From Nitrospira defluvii (GTDB lineage Bacteria; Nitrospirota; Nitrospiria; Nitrospirales; Nitrospiraceae): 64,000 nt of DNA. Positions 45,040 to 54,728 of the stretch are shown here, one piece after another (the stretch's first letter is position 1; each line of letters starts with the position of its first letter). The stretch is taken from NCBI RefSeq assembly GCF_905220995.1, contig NZ_CAJNBJ010000007.1, positions 1-64,000 of the forward strand. Reading direction: 5' to 3'. The notes under the pieces were generated by a model. It was given only the letters and a program-made list of their open reading frames with translations. It was not told where the DNA came from and did no database searches. Made by a program: the position numbers and the translations under genes.

Positions 45040-46590
45040 ATGATGATCCATCGTCGGTATCACGCTCTCCTTGAAGTGTCCAATGTCCTGAACTCACAGC
45101 GCGAGATGGACAGTCTGTGGCAAGCCTGCATGGAGCGGATCAAGGATGTCGTGCCATGGGAACGGGCCGGAGTCCTTCTCTATGTACCAGAGGACGATGG
45201 GTTTCGGTTTCATGCTCTAGAGACTGCTGTGCCAAAGCGTCTGCTGGAACGAGACACTCTCATTCCGCGTGTGGGTAGTGCGGTGGGATGGGTCTATGAA
45301 CATCGCGAAATTCACGTGCGTCCGGATCTTCAACACCAACAAGTGTTCTCCGAAGATCGTTTGTATGCCGAAGAAGGCCTCGGTCGAATGGTGAACCTTC
45401 CGTTATTGGCGCGTGGAAGCTGCCTTGGGGCTCTCAATATTGGAAGTGTGGCGTCAGGAGAGCCTGAAGTTGAAGTCTTAGAGTTTTTGCGCCAAATCGC
45501 GACGCAGGTTGCCCTGGCCATCGAAAATGTTCAAGCCTACGAGCAGCTGAACCAGATGAGTCGACAACTGGCGAAGCACAACGCGTATCTGACTCAGGAG
45601 ATTAAAGAGGGTAGCAATTTTGGAATGCTGGTCGGCAGAAGCGAACCTCTCCGCAAGGTGCTGGCGCAAATTCAGGCGGTCGCGACCACATCCACGACCG
45701 TATTAATAACTGGGGAGACCGGCACGGGGAAAGAATTGGTGGCCCGCGCCATCCATGAAAGCAGTTTGCGGCGCACGAAACCTTTCGTACGGCTCAACTG
45801 CGCAGCATTACCAAGCGGCCTCGTGGACAGCGAGTTGTTTGGACATGAACGAGGGGCGTTCACGGGAGCAGTCAACCGACACCAGGGACGGTTCGAGCTC
45901 GCTCACGGTGGAACGCTGTTTTTGGATGAAATCGGGGAGATGCCGCTGGATGTACAGGCAAAACTCCTCCGAGTGCTGGAAGATCACGTGGTCAATCGAG
46001 TAGGAGGGGCGCGCTCTGTCCGTGTTGATGTGCGGCTCATCGCGGCAACCAATGTGGATTTGGACGAAGCCGTTGAGAAAGGCCGGTTCAGAGCCGATCT
46101 CTATTATCGCCTGAAGGTGTTTCCGATTGGACTCCCTCCGCTGCGTGATCGGAAAGAAGACATCCCCCTTCTGGCTCAGCATTACCTCCAGATTTGCCAG
46201 GCCAAACTCAATCGCCCTGGCCTGGCCTTCAGTGAAACGGCATCCGCGCGGTTGGCTCGGTATGACTGGCCTGGAAATATTCGTGAACTACAGAACGTTA
46301 TCGAACGGGCCGCGATTCTTGCACCCACTCCTCTCATCGAGATTGACGAGCGTCTCGTCGTCTCCTCATCAAGGCCCATCCCGAACGCTGATCGTCCCCT
46401 CACACTGTATGCTGCTGAGCGCGGGCTCATTCTTCGTGTGTTGGAGGAAGCAGGCTGGCGCATTTATGGTCCCCTTGGGGCGGCGACTCGACTGGGCATG
46501 AATCCCAGTACTCTACGCAGTCGAATGAAGAAAATGGACTTGTCACGACCTACAGCGCTCCCTACTCTGGATTCTCTCCCTCAATCCTAA
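45040..46590 (+). CDS. Sigma-54-dependent activator with GAF sensor (FhlA/NorR-like)
   Basis: The protein is about 516 aa. Order: GAF-type sensor ~10-165 (MERIKDVVPWERAGVLLYVP, FLRQIATQVALAIEN); AAA+ domain ~195-420 with Walker A GETGTGKE, the sigma-54 contact loop GAFTGA and Walker B GGTLFLDEIGE; a C-terminal Fis-type HTH (RLGMNPSTLRSRMKKM). It hydrolyses ATP to open sigma-54 promoters in response to a small molecule. The start is uncertain: ATG at 45040 or 45043, or TTG at 45034, with no clear ribosome site. It precedes the lipoprotein/sthA/pentose phosphate block, which it might control. Confidence 0.92.
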   Translation: MMIHRRYHALLEVSNVLNSQREMDSLWQACMERIKDVVPWERAGVLLYVPEDDGFRFHALETAVPKRLLERDTLIPRVGSAVGWVYEHREIHVRPDLQHQQVFSEDRLYAEEGLGRMVNLPLLARGSCLGALNIGSVASGEPEVEVLEFLRQIATQVALAIENVQAYEQLNQMSRQLAKHNAYLTQEIKEGSNFGMLVGRSEPLRKVLAQIQAVATTSTTVLITGETGTGKELVARAIHESSLRRTKPFVRLNCAALPSGLVDSELFGHERGAFTGAVNRHQGRFELAHGGTLFLDEIGEMPLDVQAKLLRVLEDHVVNRVGGARSVRVDVRLIAATNVDLDEAVEKGRFRADLYYRLKVFPIGLPPLRDRKEDIPLLAQHYLQICQAKLNRPGLAFSETASARLARYDWPGNIRELQNVIERAAILAPTPLIEIDERLVVSSSRPIPNADRPLTLYAAERGLILRVLEEAGWRIYGPLGAATRLGMNPSTLRSRMKKMDLSRPTALPTLDSLPQS

Positions 46591-46943
46591 TCGCCGTTTC
46601 TTGTCGAAAACCTGCAGTAGCTGAGGGCCCCTCGACCAATTGTGCTGTGTGCTCAATATCCTCTCTTTTGCGATCCCATTCGCGTCAGCGTATTGCGGAA
46701 TGCAAGCGGTAAGGAATGGCAACACTTGTTTCTTTGCCCAGAACATCGTGAACAGTCGCGATTTTCCGTGAAGCTTCGCGACGGATTATTCGTGGCTTGA
46801 GGCCACGCTCTGGTCCCTTCGGACTGGGAATGCACGAAATCGTTGGAATCACACGTGTTTGCTTGTGAGGCGCCCTGCGATCACGAGTGGCATTTGGTTT
46901 GCTATGTTTCTTGTCGGCAATACGTAGTTTGGGAGATGCGAGC
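46591..46943. other. Intergenic between activator and lipoprotein gene
   Basis: No gene is supportable. The overlapping frames on both strands lack ribosome sites and homology cues. Confidence 0.5.
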
Positions 46944-47429
46944 ATGCGGCCGACAGGATGGCGTGGCGGACTCGGAACGGTTGGATGTCTGTTCGTCACG
47001 GGCATCATGGGATTAAGCGGCTGTCACGGATCGTGGCCCTTCTCGGGATCGGCGTCTCTTCTCAGCAACACCCAATTTATGGAGGGCTGGACGACCTATC
47101 TCCACTGTCGATCAAGCGCGGAGCTGGACGAAATCCGCACGGATTTACAGCAATTGAGCCGGATGGCCTATGCGGTGGCGACGCTGAATCGGCCATCCGC
47201 CTTTCTACCTGCTTCGATGCGCGGGCTTGTTATGCCGCCGCCATCACGGTTGGCCGTCGACCCCCATGCCATGATGGTGGCCTGCGCGCAGCATGGTGGT
47301 GAGGTGGCGCAGGTCGTGGGTCGGCCCGAGCTGGCGGTGGAATTGTTCACGGTGGTGTTGGCGGCTCTACGGGAAGGAGTCTATGCCTATCACCCTACGG
47401 ATATCGGTCGGGCATTTATCCGTGAATAG
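46944..47429 (+). CDS. Lipoprotein, paralogue of the one at 59765
   Basis: The ATG at 46944 has GGGAG upstream and gives 161 aa. The signal peptide ends at lipobox GLSGC (Cys near residue 26). The mature region contains WTTYLHCRSS and RLAVDPHAMMVACAQHGGEV, then VELFTVVL. The same layout (W-x(2)-Y-x-HCR, a basic-h-x-hDPx-A segment, a conserved Cys and a VL-ending helix) occurs in the lipoprotein at 59765, so they form one family. The repeat-like second half suggests a TPR-type helical pair. Function unknown; a lipid-anchored envelope protein is likely. Confidence 0.8.
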   Translation: MRPTGWRGGLGTVGCLFVTGIMGLSGCHGSWPFSGSASLLSNTQFMEGWTTYLHCRSSAELDEIRTDLQQLSRMAYAVATLNRPSAFLPASMRGLVMPPPSRLAVDPHAMMVACAQHGGEVAQVVGRPELAVELFTVVLAALREGVYAYHPTDIGRAFIRE

Positions 47430-47444
47430 GACACTCTCATCATC

Positions 47445-47467
47445 AGAAGTCGTGCTGAACGACTTCT
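47445..47467 (+). terminator. Stem-loop after lipoprotein gene, possible weak terminator
   Basis: A perfect 9-bp inverted repeat, AGAAGTCGT / ACGACTTCT with a 5-nt loop, lies 16 nt after the lipoprotein stop. Only a short T-poor tail follows (TGATC), so termination is uncertain. Confidence 0.35.
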
Positions 47468-47614
47468 TGATCTGGCGGCAAGGGGCGCTAGCGGCTCAGA
47501 TGGACAGCGTATGAGTCAGCGTACAAAAACATCTGAGCAGCGGAGGGATTCTCCAGTGAGTGGTACAGCCTCAGGAGGCAGTTCGGCGGCTCGGTGGCAG
47601 AGGAGTGAGGCATC

Positions 47615-49036
47615 ATGACGACAGACTATGATTTTGATCTCTTGTGCATCGGCAGCGGGCCGGCAGGTCAACGGGCCGCGATTCAGGCCGCCAAACTCGG
47701 GAAACGGGCAGCCGTCGTGGAGAAGCGCCCCTCAATGGGAGGCGGTTGCTTGGATAGGGGGACGATTCCGAGCAAGACGCTTCGCGAGACGGTGTGGTCC
47801 CTGTCGCAGAGCAGCGGCGGATTTAACCAAGCTTCGGCGCTTCACCTCGATGGCGCGAACATGCGCCAGCATGCTTCGGTGGAAGCGCTTCTCCAACGTG
47901 TGGGGACGGTTGGGCGTCACGAATCGAAAGTAATTGAACAGCAGCTGTTCCGAAACGAGGTGCAGATGATCAGAGGAGAGGCCTCGTTTGTCGATCCGCA
48001 TACTCTCTTGGTGTCGTCCAGCGAGGGGCGGCGCACGGTCACGGCGGAGAACATCGTGATTGCTGTGGGCACCTATCCGGCTGCGCCTCCCGGTGTGCCG
48101 GCGGATGGGGACCTCATCCTCACGAGTGATGATCTCGTGCGGTTGCGGAGGTTACCCAAGAAACTCGTCGTTGTCGGCGGGGGGATTATCGGGGTCGAGT
48201 ATGCGTCGATGTTCGCGGCGCTGCAAATCCAGGTGATCCTGGTGGATAAGCGCGACCGGCTCCTAGAGTTCTTGGATCGTGAGAGTGTCGATGAACTCAT
48301 GCAGCAGATGAGAAGGCAGCGGGTGACGTTTCGCCTGGGAGAAGCCGTCGAGCGGCTGGAGGTGACGATCGGAAACCCGCGGCAGGCGGTCGTTCATCTG
48401 GAGTCGGGGAAAATGATCGTCGCCGATCAAATCCTCTTTTCGGTCGGGCGAATAGGAGCCACTGGCCGTCTGAATCTGGACGCAGTGGGACTCAGACCCG
48501 ATGATCGTGGGCGGCTGACGGTGGACCGCCAGTTCAGAACGATGGTGCCGCATATCTTTGCCGTCGGCGACGTCATCGGCTACCCGAGCCTGGCTTCGAC
48601 CTCGTTTCTGCAGGGACGGCTGGCGGCCTCCTATGCCTTCGGCGTGGATCCGGGACCGATGGTCGAACATCTGCCGATCGGAATCTATTCTATGCCAGAG
48701 GTCTCGGCGATTGGACCGCCGGAACATGAACTGACGCAGAAAAAGGTGCCCTATGAGACCGGCATTGCGCGCTATGGAGAAATCGCACGAGGGCAGATTC
48801 TCGGAGATGACAGCGGGTTTCTCAAGTTGCTTTTCCATCGCGAGGACCAGCGGTTGCTCGGCATCCATGCCGTGGGAACCGGCGCGACGGAGCTGATCCA
48901 TATCGGACAGGCGGTCCTGGAGTTGGGTGGTGGCCTGCCATACTTCCTGCGGTCGGTCTTCAATTACCCGACATTGGCGGAATGCTACAAAGTCGCGGCG
49001 CTAAACGCGTTCAACAAGTTGATGGGGTGTCGATAG
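47615..49036 (+). CDS. sthA: Soluble pyridine nucleotide transhydrogenase
   Basis: The 473-aa length fits E. coli SthA. It is a flavoprotein of the disulfide-reductase family: FAD site CIGSGPAGQRAAIQAAKLGK, GGGCLDRGTIPSKTLRETV in place of the usual redox CxxxxC, NAD(P) site VVGGGIIGVEYASMFAAL and FAD-binding IFAVGDVIGYPSLASTSFLQ. The GTIPSKTLRE motif is diagnostic for SthA rather than lipoamide dehydrogenase, and only one of the two redox cysteines is present. It exchanges hydride between NADPH and NAD+, balancing the NADPH made by the zwf and gnd products encoded downstream. The ribosome site GAGGAGTGAGG precedes the ATG. Confidence 0.93.
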   Translation: MTTDYDFDLLCIGSGPAGQRAAIQAAKLGKRAAVVEKRPSMGGGCLDRGTIPSKTLRETVWSLSQSSGGFNQASALHLDGANMRQHASVEALLQRVGTVGRHESKVIEQQLFRNEVQMIRGEASFVDPHTLLVSSSEGRRTVTAENIVIAVGTYPAAPPGVPADGDLILTSDDLVRLRRLPKKLVVVGGGIIGVEYASMFAALQIQVILVDKRDRLLEFLDRESVDELMQQMRRQRVTFRLGEAVERLEVTIGNPRQAVVHLESGKMIVADQILFSVGRIGATGRLNLDAVGLRPDDRGRLTVDRQFRTMVPHIFAVGDVIGYPSLASTSFLQGRLAASYAFGVDPGPMVEHLPIGIYSMPEVSAIGPPEHELTQKKVPYETGIARYGEIARGQILGDDSGFLKLLFHREDQRLLGIHAVGTGATELIHIGQAVLELGGGLPYFLRSVFNYPTLAECYKVAALNAFNKLMGCR

Positions 49037-49126
49037 AAATAAGAGGCTGCATCTGGCCCGGCAATGTTTTTTTCGCAAGTGCTGGGGGCTGGTTTGCGGA
49101 AATACAAACACAGGAGAAGGAGCGCC

Positions 49127-49492
49127 ATGAATCTCGCCACGCTACGCAGACTCGTCCTCGTTTCGCTGGTCGCTAGTCCTGCCATGGCGCAGGACCAGCC
49201 TCGTGGATTGGAGCGAACGCCGCCTACCGGCCCCTCCGAATCGTCGGATGTGACGAGGCCACCGAGGAGTTCGTGGGAAGCATGGCTCGATCATGGAGCA
49301 CGTGAGGGGATGTCGAGGTCCTATGTCCCGCCGCGGAGCCCTGATCTTGGAAGGCCGACAGTTCCCCTTTCTCCCTCCATCGGACCGGGATCCGGCTCCC
49401 TAGGGCCGGAGGGCGGCCGCAGTCCTGCACGGCTCCAGTCGGATAGGGAGACGGAACGGGGTGAGGCACGGCCCGGTGGTGGGCTGCGTTAA
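49127..49492 (+). CDS. Small secreted Pro/Ser/Gly-rich protein
   Basis: The ATG at 49127 follows AGGAGAAGGAG. The 121-aa product has a signal peptide (MNLATLRRLVLVSLVASPAM, cleaved about AMAQ). The rest is low-complexity and rich in Pro, Ser, Gly and Arg (SIGPGSGSLGPEGG), so it is probably disordered in the periplasm. No motif or family is recognised. It lies between sthA and the transketolase gene, in the same direction and probably in the same transcript. Confidence 0.65.
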   Translation: MNLATLRRLVLVSLVASPAMAQDQPRGLERTPPTGPSESSDVTRPPRSSWEAWLDHGAREGMSRSYVPPRSPDLGRPTVPLSPSIGPGSGSLGPEGGRSPARLQSDRETERGEARPGGGLR

Positions 49493-49625
49493 CGCGATCC
49501 TCTTCGGGCATGGGACCGGCTGAACCCGTTGCCAGGATGTTGGCCCTGTATTCGAAATCCGTTCACATGGGAACTCCACAGACGTTCGACGTGCGTGAGG
49601 CTCACGTGAACAGATCGGAGGTGTA

Positions 49626-51689
49626 ATGACCATCCAACGTATCGATGAACAGTGTATCAACACTATCAGGACCCTCTCGATGGATGCGGTCCAGCAAGCA
49701 CAGTCTGGACATCCAGGCACGGCGATGGCCTTGGCTCCGGTGGTCTACGGCTTGTGGCAGCATTTTTTACGGTTTGACCCTCAGGATCCGATCTGGCCTA
49801 ACCGTGACCGGTTCGTGCTCTCGATCGGCCATGCCTCCATGTTGCTCTACTCGCTGCTGCATCTCTGCGGCGTGAAGGCGGTCAATCCTCAGTACGAGAG
49901 GGTGGGGAAGCCGGCGGTGACCTTGGACGACATCAAGCAGTTCCGACAGCTGAATAGCAAGTGCCCTGGTCATCCGGAATATCGCTGGACCACCGGCGTG
50001 GAGACGACGACGGGACCACTGGGACAAGGCGCTGCCACGAGCGTGGGGATGGCCATCGCCGGCCGTTGGATGGGAACGTACTTCAATCGTCCCGAGTTCC
50101 AGATGATCAACTACGACGTCTACGCCCTCTGCGGAGATGGCTGCATGATGGAGGGGGTAACAGGAGAGGCCGCATCGTTAGCTGGACATCTCAAACTGTC
50201 TAATCTCTGTTGGATCTACGACAACAATCACATCACGATCGAAGGGCGCACAGACCTGGCCTTTAGTGAAGACGTGGCGGCTCGCTTCGTTGCCTATGGA
50301 TGGACTGTGACGAGAGTGGCCAACGCCAACGACCTCCTCCTGCTCGACCGGGCGCTCACGACGTTCCGGGAGACTCAGGATCGACCGACCCTGATTATCG
50401 TCGATAGCCACATCGCGTATGGATCGCCGCATAAGCAGGACAGCAGCGCGGCACACGGAGAGCCGTTGGGCGAAGAGGAAGTCAGGTTGGCGAAACGTTC
50501 CTACGGGTGGCCGGAGGATGCACAATTTCTCGTACCCGCTGGCGTCCCGGAGCATTTCCAACATCTCATGGGCACACGAGGACGAATGGAGCGAGAGCAG
50601 TGGATGAGGCGATTTGCTGACTACAGACAGACTTATCCAGAACTGGCGGATGCCTTGTCTCGGATGCAACACCGAGAGCTTCCCACTGGTTGGGACCATG
50701 ATTTGCCGAGCTTTCCCGCGGACTCGAAGGGAGTGGCGGGAAGGGATGCATCCGCGATGGTCTTGAATGCATTAGCAGGTCGCGTGCCGTGGCTGATCGG
50801 GGGCTCCGCGGACCTAGCACCTTCAACGAAGACTCGGCTGACCGCTGAAGAGGCCGGTGATTTTATTCCTACGAATTATGGAGGAAGAAACTTGCATTTC
50901 GGGGTGCGAGAACATGCCATGGCCTCGATCCTGAATGGCTTGTCCCTCTCGAAGGTGCGGGCCTTCGGGTCCGGCTTCTTGATCTTCAGTGATTATGCCA
51001 AACCGGCGATCAGACTCAGTGCCATCATGGAACTTCCCGTCATCCATGTGTTGACGCACGATTCGATCGGCGTGGGAGAAGACGGGCCGACCCATCAGCC
51101 CATCGAGCAGTTGGCGGCATTGCGGGCCATTCCGGGACTGCTCGTCATTCGGCCAGCCGACGCCAATGAAGTCGTGCAAGCCTGGCGTGTGATCATGCGG
51201 CTGCATCATGAGCCTGCGGCGCTGATCCTGAGCAGGCAGGCGCTCCCGACTTTGGATCGTACGAAATATGCTTCTGCCGCCAGTTTGGACAAGGGCGCGT
51301 ATGTTCTCGCTGAGGCGCCAGGGGGATACCCGGAAGTCCTGTTGTTGGCGACGGGGAGTGAAGTGGCGCTGTGCCTCGCGGCCTATGAACGGCTCACCGC
51401 CGACGGGGTGCAAGTTCGTGTGGTGAGTATGCCTTCCTGGGAACTGTTTGAACGGCAGAGTCAAGCCTATCGCGATCAAGTCCTCCCACCCGACGTCACG
51501 ATGCGAGTGTCCGTCGAGCAGGCTGCGACCACCGGTTGGGACCGCTATGTCGGGGCGGCCGGGATCAGCATTGGCATGAATACCTTTGGGGCATCAGCGC
51601 CGCTCAAAGCACTGCAAAAGAAGTTCGGATTTACCCCCGATCGTCTTCTCACCGTGGTCCAAGAACGATTGGCCACCGGCCGGCGTTGA
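49626..51689 (+). CDS. tkt: Transketolase
   Basis: The 687-aa length is normal for the enzyme. The thiamine diphosphate domain carries SGHPGTAMALAPV, TTTGPLGQGAATSVGMAIAG and the GDGCMMEGV...NNHITIEG binding motif. The pyrimidine domain has FGVREHAMASILNGL, HDSIGVGEDGPTHQPIEQLA and a C-terminal LATGSEVALCL. It transfers two-carbon ketol units between sugar phosphates in the non-oxidative pentose phosphate pathway. CGGAGGTG precedes the start. The transaldolase/isomerase, zwf and gnd genes follow in order on the same strand. Confidence 0.96.
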   Translation: MTIQRIDEQCINTIRTLSMDAVQQAQSGHPGTAMALAPVVYGLWQHFLRFDPQDPIWPNRDRFVLSIGHASMLLYSLLHLCGVKAVNPQYERVGKPAVTLDDIKQFRQLNSKCPGHPEYRWTTGVETTTGPLGQGAATSVGMAIAGRWMGTYFNRPEFQMINYDVYALCGDGCMMEGVTGEAASLAGHLKLSNLCWIYDNNHITIEGRTDLAFSEDVAARFVAYGWTVTRVANANDLLLLDRALTTFRETQDRPTLIIVDSHIAYGSPHKQDSSAAHGEPLGEEEVRLAKRSYGWPEDAQFLVPAGVPEHFQHLMGTRGRMEREQWMRRFADYRQTYPELADALSRMQHRELPTGWDHDLPSFPADSKGVAGRDASAMVLNALAGRVPWLIGGSADLAPSTKTRLTAEEAGDFIPTNYGGRNLHFGVREHAMASILNGLSLSKVRAFGSGFLIFSDYAKPAIRLSAIMELPVIHVLTHDSIGVGEDGPTHQPIEQLAALRAIPGLLVIRPADANEVVQAWRVIMRLHHEPAALILSRQALPTLDRTKYASAASLDKGAYVLAEAPGGYPEVLLLATGSEVALCLAAYERLTADGVQVRVVSMPSWELFERQSQAYRDQVLPPDVTMRVSVEQAATTGWDRYVGAAGISIGMNTFGASAPLKALQKKFGFTPDRLLTVVQERLATGRR

Positions 51690-51745
51690 GGACATCGATG
51701 ATTACTGTATCGGGACAACCAGCGACCAACAAAGAAGGAGACGCC

Positions 51746-54628
51746 ATGATGTACGCCACCCAAGTCAGGATTACGAATCCCGTTCGTGCGCTTCAGGCAT
51801 TCGGTCAATCAGTCTGGTTGGACTATATTCAGCGGAGTCTCATCACAAGCGGAGCCTTGCAGCGTCTCATCCTCGAAGAGGGCGTGGTAGGCGTGACATC
51901 AAACCCTGCGATCTTCGAGAAGGCGATCACCGGAAGTTCGGACTATGCCGATGCCCTGAGTCTGCTCCGGAAGGAGCCACGTCTGGATGCCAAGGCGGGC
52001 TTTGAACGGTTAGCGATCGAGGATATTCAGTCTGCAGCCGACCTGTTGCAACCAGTGTATGCCCGCACGAAGCGGCGTGATGGCTATGTGAGCCTGGAGG
52101 TGTCTCCCCTTGTGGCTCATGACACGCAGGGGACCCTTCAGGAAGCGAAGCGGCTGTGGGAAGCCGTTGGGCGGGATAACCTGATGATCAAAGTGCCGGC
52201 CACACCTGCGGGAATCCCGGCGATCGAACAACTGATTGGTATGGGCATCAACGTCAACGTCACTCTTCTCTTCGCGCAGGAAACCTACGCGTTGGTCGCC
52301 GACGCCTACCTCGCGGGGCTGGAGCAATTGGCGAGGCGGGGTGGTGACCTCGGCGGTGTTGCCAGTGTGGCCAGTTTTTTCATCAGTCGCATTGATACCG
52401 CGGCGGATGCCGAAATTTCCGTCTTGCTCAAAAAGTCGACGGACGAAGAGAAACGCGCGACGCTCAGAGGCCTCCAAGGAAAGATCGCTGTGGCGAATGC
52501 CAAGTTAGCGTATCAACGGTACCAGGCCCTTTTCTCCGGCTCTCGCTGGGATGCCCTCGCGAGGCTGGGAGCGACCACCCAGCGGCTGCTCTGGGCGAGT
52601 ACGGGCACCAAAAATCCTCGGTATCGCGACGTGCAGTACGTCGAAGAACTGATTGGTCCGGAGACGGTCAACACGGTGCCGCCTGCGACACTGGACGCCT
52701 TCCGTGATCATGGCCATCCCGCGAGCCGATTGACAAAGGACCTTGATGAGGCCAAAGCCGTGCTACTGGCTGCGGAACGGGCAGGACTTTCAATGACCGC
52801 CATCACCGACCGGCTCTTGGAGGAGGGGCTGCAATCGTTCAGCAACGCCTTCGACCACCTGCTTGTGGCCGTCGAATCGCACGTCAGGGGGAATGACCCT
52901 GTGCCACTCAACAGCTGTTCGTATTCGCTCCCGACAGATATGGCTGCTGAAGTCCAGTCTTCACTCAAGGAATGGAACGAGGCCGACAGGGTCCGACGCC
53001 TGTGGAATCATGACCCATCCCTCTGGACTGACGGTGACGAGCACCGGTGGCTCGGGTGGTTGGACATTACGGATCAACAACTGGCTCACGTTCCTTTGCT
53101 CACCAACCTGGCGGGAGAAACCTGGCGCAGAGGGTTCACCCATATCTTATTGTTGGGGATGGGTGGGTCGAGCCTTTGCCCTGAGGTTCTCAGGATGACG
53201 TTTGGAAGGCAAGCCGGCTATCCGGAACTCCATGTGCTCGATTCAACCGATCCGGCCCAGATTCGGACCATTGAAAAACGAATCCAGATTGCCAGCACGC
53301 TCTTCATCGTTTCGAGCAAATCGGGGAGCACCCTGGAGCCCATGATTCTCAAGCACTATTTCTTTGAACGAGTTCAGCGGCTTGTCGGGGTCAAAGCCGC
53401 CGTCCGGCAATTCATCGCGATTACAGACCCCGGTTCCCCATTGCAACAGATTGCTGAAGCCAACGATTTTCGGCATCTCTACTTCGGCGTGCCAACGATC
53501 GGAGGACGGTATTCCGCGCTGTCGAATTTCGGCATGGTGCCAGCTGCGGTCATGGGTCTTGATATTGCCCAGTTGCTCGAGAGTGCGGAAGAAATGGTGG
53601 AAGCCTGTTTTCCCTCTGTGCCTGTTAAAGAGAATCCCGGCTTGATACTGGGTGCGACCCTCGGAGTACTCGCCAAGCATGGGCGCGATAAGGTGACGAT
53701 TGTGTCCTCACCCGACCTGGCCTCGTTCGGAGCCTGGCTCGAACAACTCCTGGCCGAATCGACCGGCAAGGCGGGCAAGGGCATTATTCCGGTTGATCGC
53801 GAGCCCGTGGGACATCCCGCGGTCTATGGCGCAGATCGTGTGTTCATCTATATCCGATTGCAGGCAGCGCCGGAGAAGAGTCAAGACGTAGCCATCAACC
53901 GGCTCGAGCGGGAGGGCCATCCGATTGTTCGCATTACGGTGAGTGAACTGTATGACCTGGGTCAGGAATTTTTCCGCTGGGAGTTTGCCACAGCAGTGGC
54001 AGGGGCCATCATGGGCCTTAATCCATTCGACCAGCCGGACGTCGAGGCGAGCAAGTTAGCCACCAAGGAATTGACCGCGGAATATGAACGAACCGGGGCG
54101 CTTCCCGAGGAATCTCCGATTTTCGAAGAGGGCGGGATCAAACTATTTGCTGATCCAGGCTATGCTCACATGCTCCAAGCCGCGGCAGGCCCAACTCTGT
54201 CTCTTGGGCGGTATCTCGCAGCCCATCTGAATTTGCTCGCCACCGGCGAGTACTTCGCGTTGCTGGCTTACCTGGAGATGGATCCCAGTCACGAGGCGGA
54301 GCTCCAGGCCATGCGTCTGAGGGTGCGGGACGCCAAACGCGTCGCCACCTGCGTGGGATTTGGCCCGCGATTTCTCCATTCCACGGGACAGGCCTATAAA
54401 GGAGGGCCGAATACCGGTCTCTTTCTCCAAATCACCTGCGAGGATGCCGTCGACCTACGGGTACCTGGGCAGAGCTACACGTTCGGCGTCGTGAAAGCTG
54501 CGCAGGCACGCGGAGATTTTCAGGTGTTGACGGAACGAGACCGGCGACTGTTGCGTGTGCATCTGGGCACCGACGTCCATGCGGGCTTGGCAAGGCTGCG
54601 ATCAGTGGTGGAGCAGGTGTCGGCATAA
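51746..54628 (+). CDS. Bifunctional transaldolase / glucose-6-phosphate isomerase
   Basis: The ATG at 51746 with GAAGGAG 5 nt upstream gives 960 aa. Residues ~1-370 are transaldolase: VGVTSNPAIFEKAI, GYVSLEVSPLVAHDTQGT and NLMIKVPATPAGIPAI, with the Schiff-base Lys in IKVPAT. Residues ~430-950 are phosphoglucose isomerase: LLLGMGGSSLCPEVL, FIVSSKSGSTLEPM and later conserved blocks. Fused forms of this kind are known in several phyla. The protein links pentose phosphate recycling to fructose- and glucose-6-phosphate in one chain, feeding the zwf product encoded next. An upstream ATG at 51698 is a less likely start. Confidence 0.94.
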   Translation: MMYATQVRITNPVRALQAFGQSVWLDYIQRSLITSGALQRLILEEGVVGVTSNPAIFEKAITGSSDYADALSLLRKEPRLDAKAGFERLAIEDIQSAADLLQPVYARTKRRDGYVSLEVSPLVAHDTQGTLQEAKRLWEAVGRDNLMIKVPATPAGIPAIEQLIGMGINVNVTLLFAQETYALVADAYLAGLEQLARRGGDLGGVASVASFFISRIDTAADAEISVLLKKSTDEEKRATLRGLQGKIAVANAKLAYQRYQALFSGSRWDALARLGATTQRLLWASTGTKNPRYRDVQYVEELIGPETVNTVPPATLDAFRDHGHPASRLTKDLDEAKAVLLAAERAGLSMTAITDRLLEEGLQSFSNAFDHLLVAVESHVRGNDPVPLNSCSYSLPTDMAAEVQSSLKEWNEADRVRRLWNHDPSLWTDGDEHRWLGWLDITDQQLAHVPLLTNLAGETWRRGFTHILLLGMGGSSLCPEVLRMTFGRQAGYPELHVLDSTDPAQIRTIEKRIQIASTLFIVSSKSGSTLEPMILKHYFFERVQRLVGVKAAVRQFIAITDPGSPLQQIAEANDFRHLYFGVPTIGGRYSALSNFGMVPAAVMGLDIAQLLESAEEMVEACFPSVPVKENPGLILGATLGVLAKHGRDKVTIVSSPDLASFGAWLEQLLAESTGKAGKGIIPVDREPVGHPAVYGADRVFIYIRLQAAPEKSQDVAINRLEREGHPIVRITVSELYDLGQEFFRWEFATAVAGAIMGLNPFDQPDVEASKLATKELTAEYERTGALPEESPIFEEGGIKLFADPGYAHMLQAAAGPTLSLGRYLAAHLNLLATGEYFALLAYLEMDPSHEAELQAMRLRVRDAKRVATCVGFGPRFLHSTGQAYKGGPNTGLFLQITCEDAVDLRVPGQSYTFGVVKAAQARGDFQVLTERDRRLLRVHLGTDVHAGLARLRSVVEQVSA

Positions 54629-54656
54629 AGGATGTCCGGGGCTCCGTCTCTTCGAT

Positions 54657-54679
54657 GGTCGCAAGGCGAGGTTGCGACC
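54657..54679 (+). promoter_or_regulatory. Inverted repeat between tal-pgi and zwf
   Basis: A perfect 8-bp inverted repeat, GGTCGCAA / TTGCGACC with a 7-nt spacer, lies 29 nt after the tal-pgi stop and 50 nt before the zwf start. No T-run follows. It may be an operator or an mRNA-processing or stability hairpin. Confidence 0.35.
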
Positions 54680-54728
54680 GGAGACCATCACGGGGAATGG
54701 ATGCGTGTGATGTCACCAGGAGGCCGTC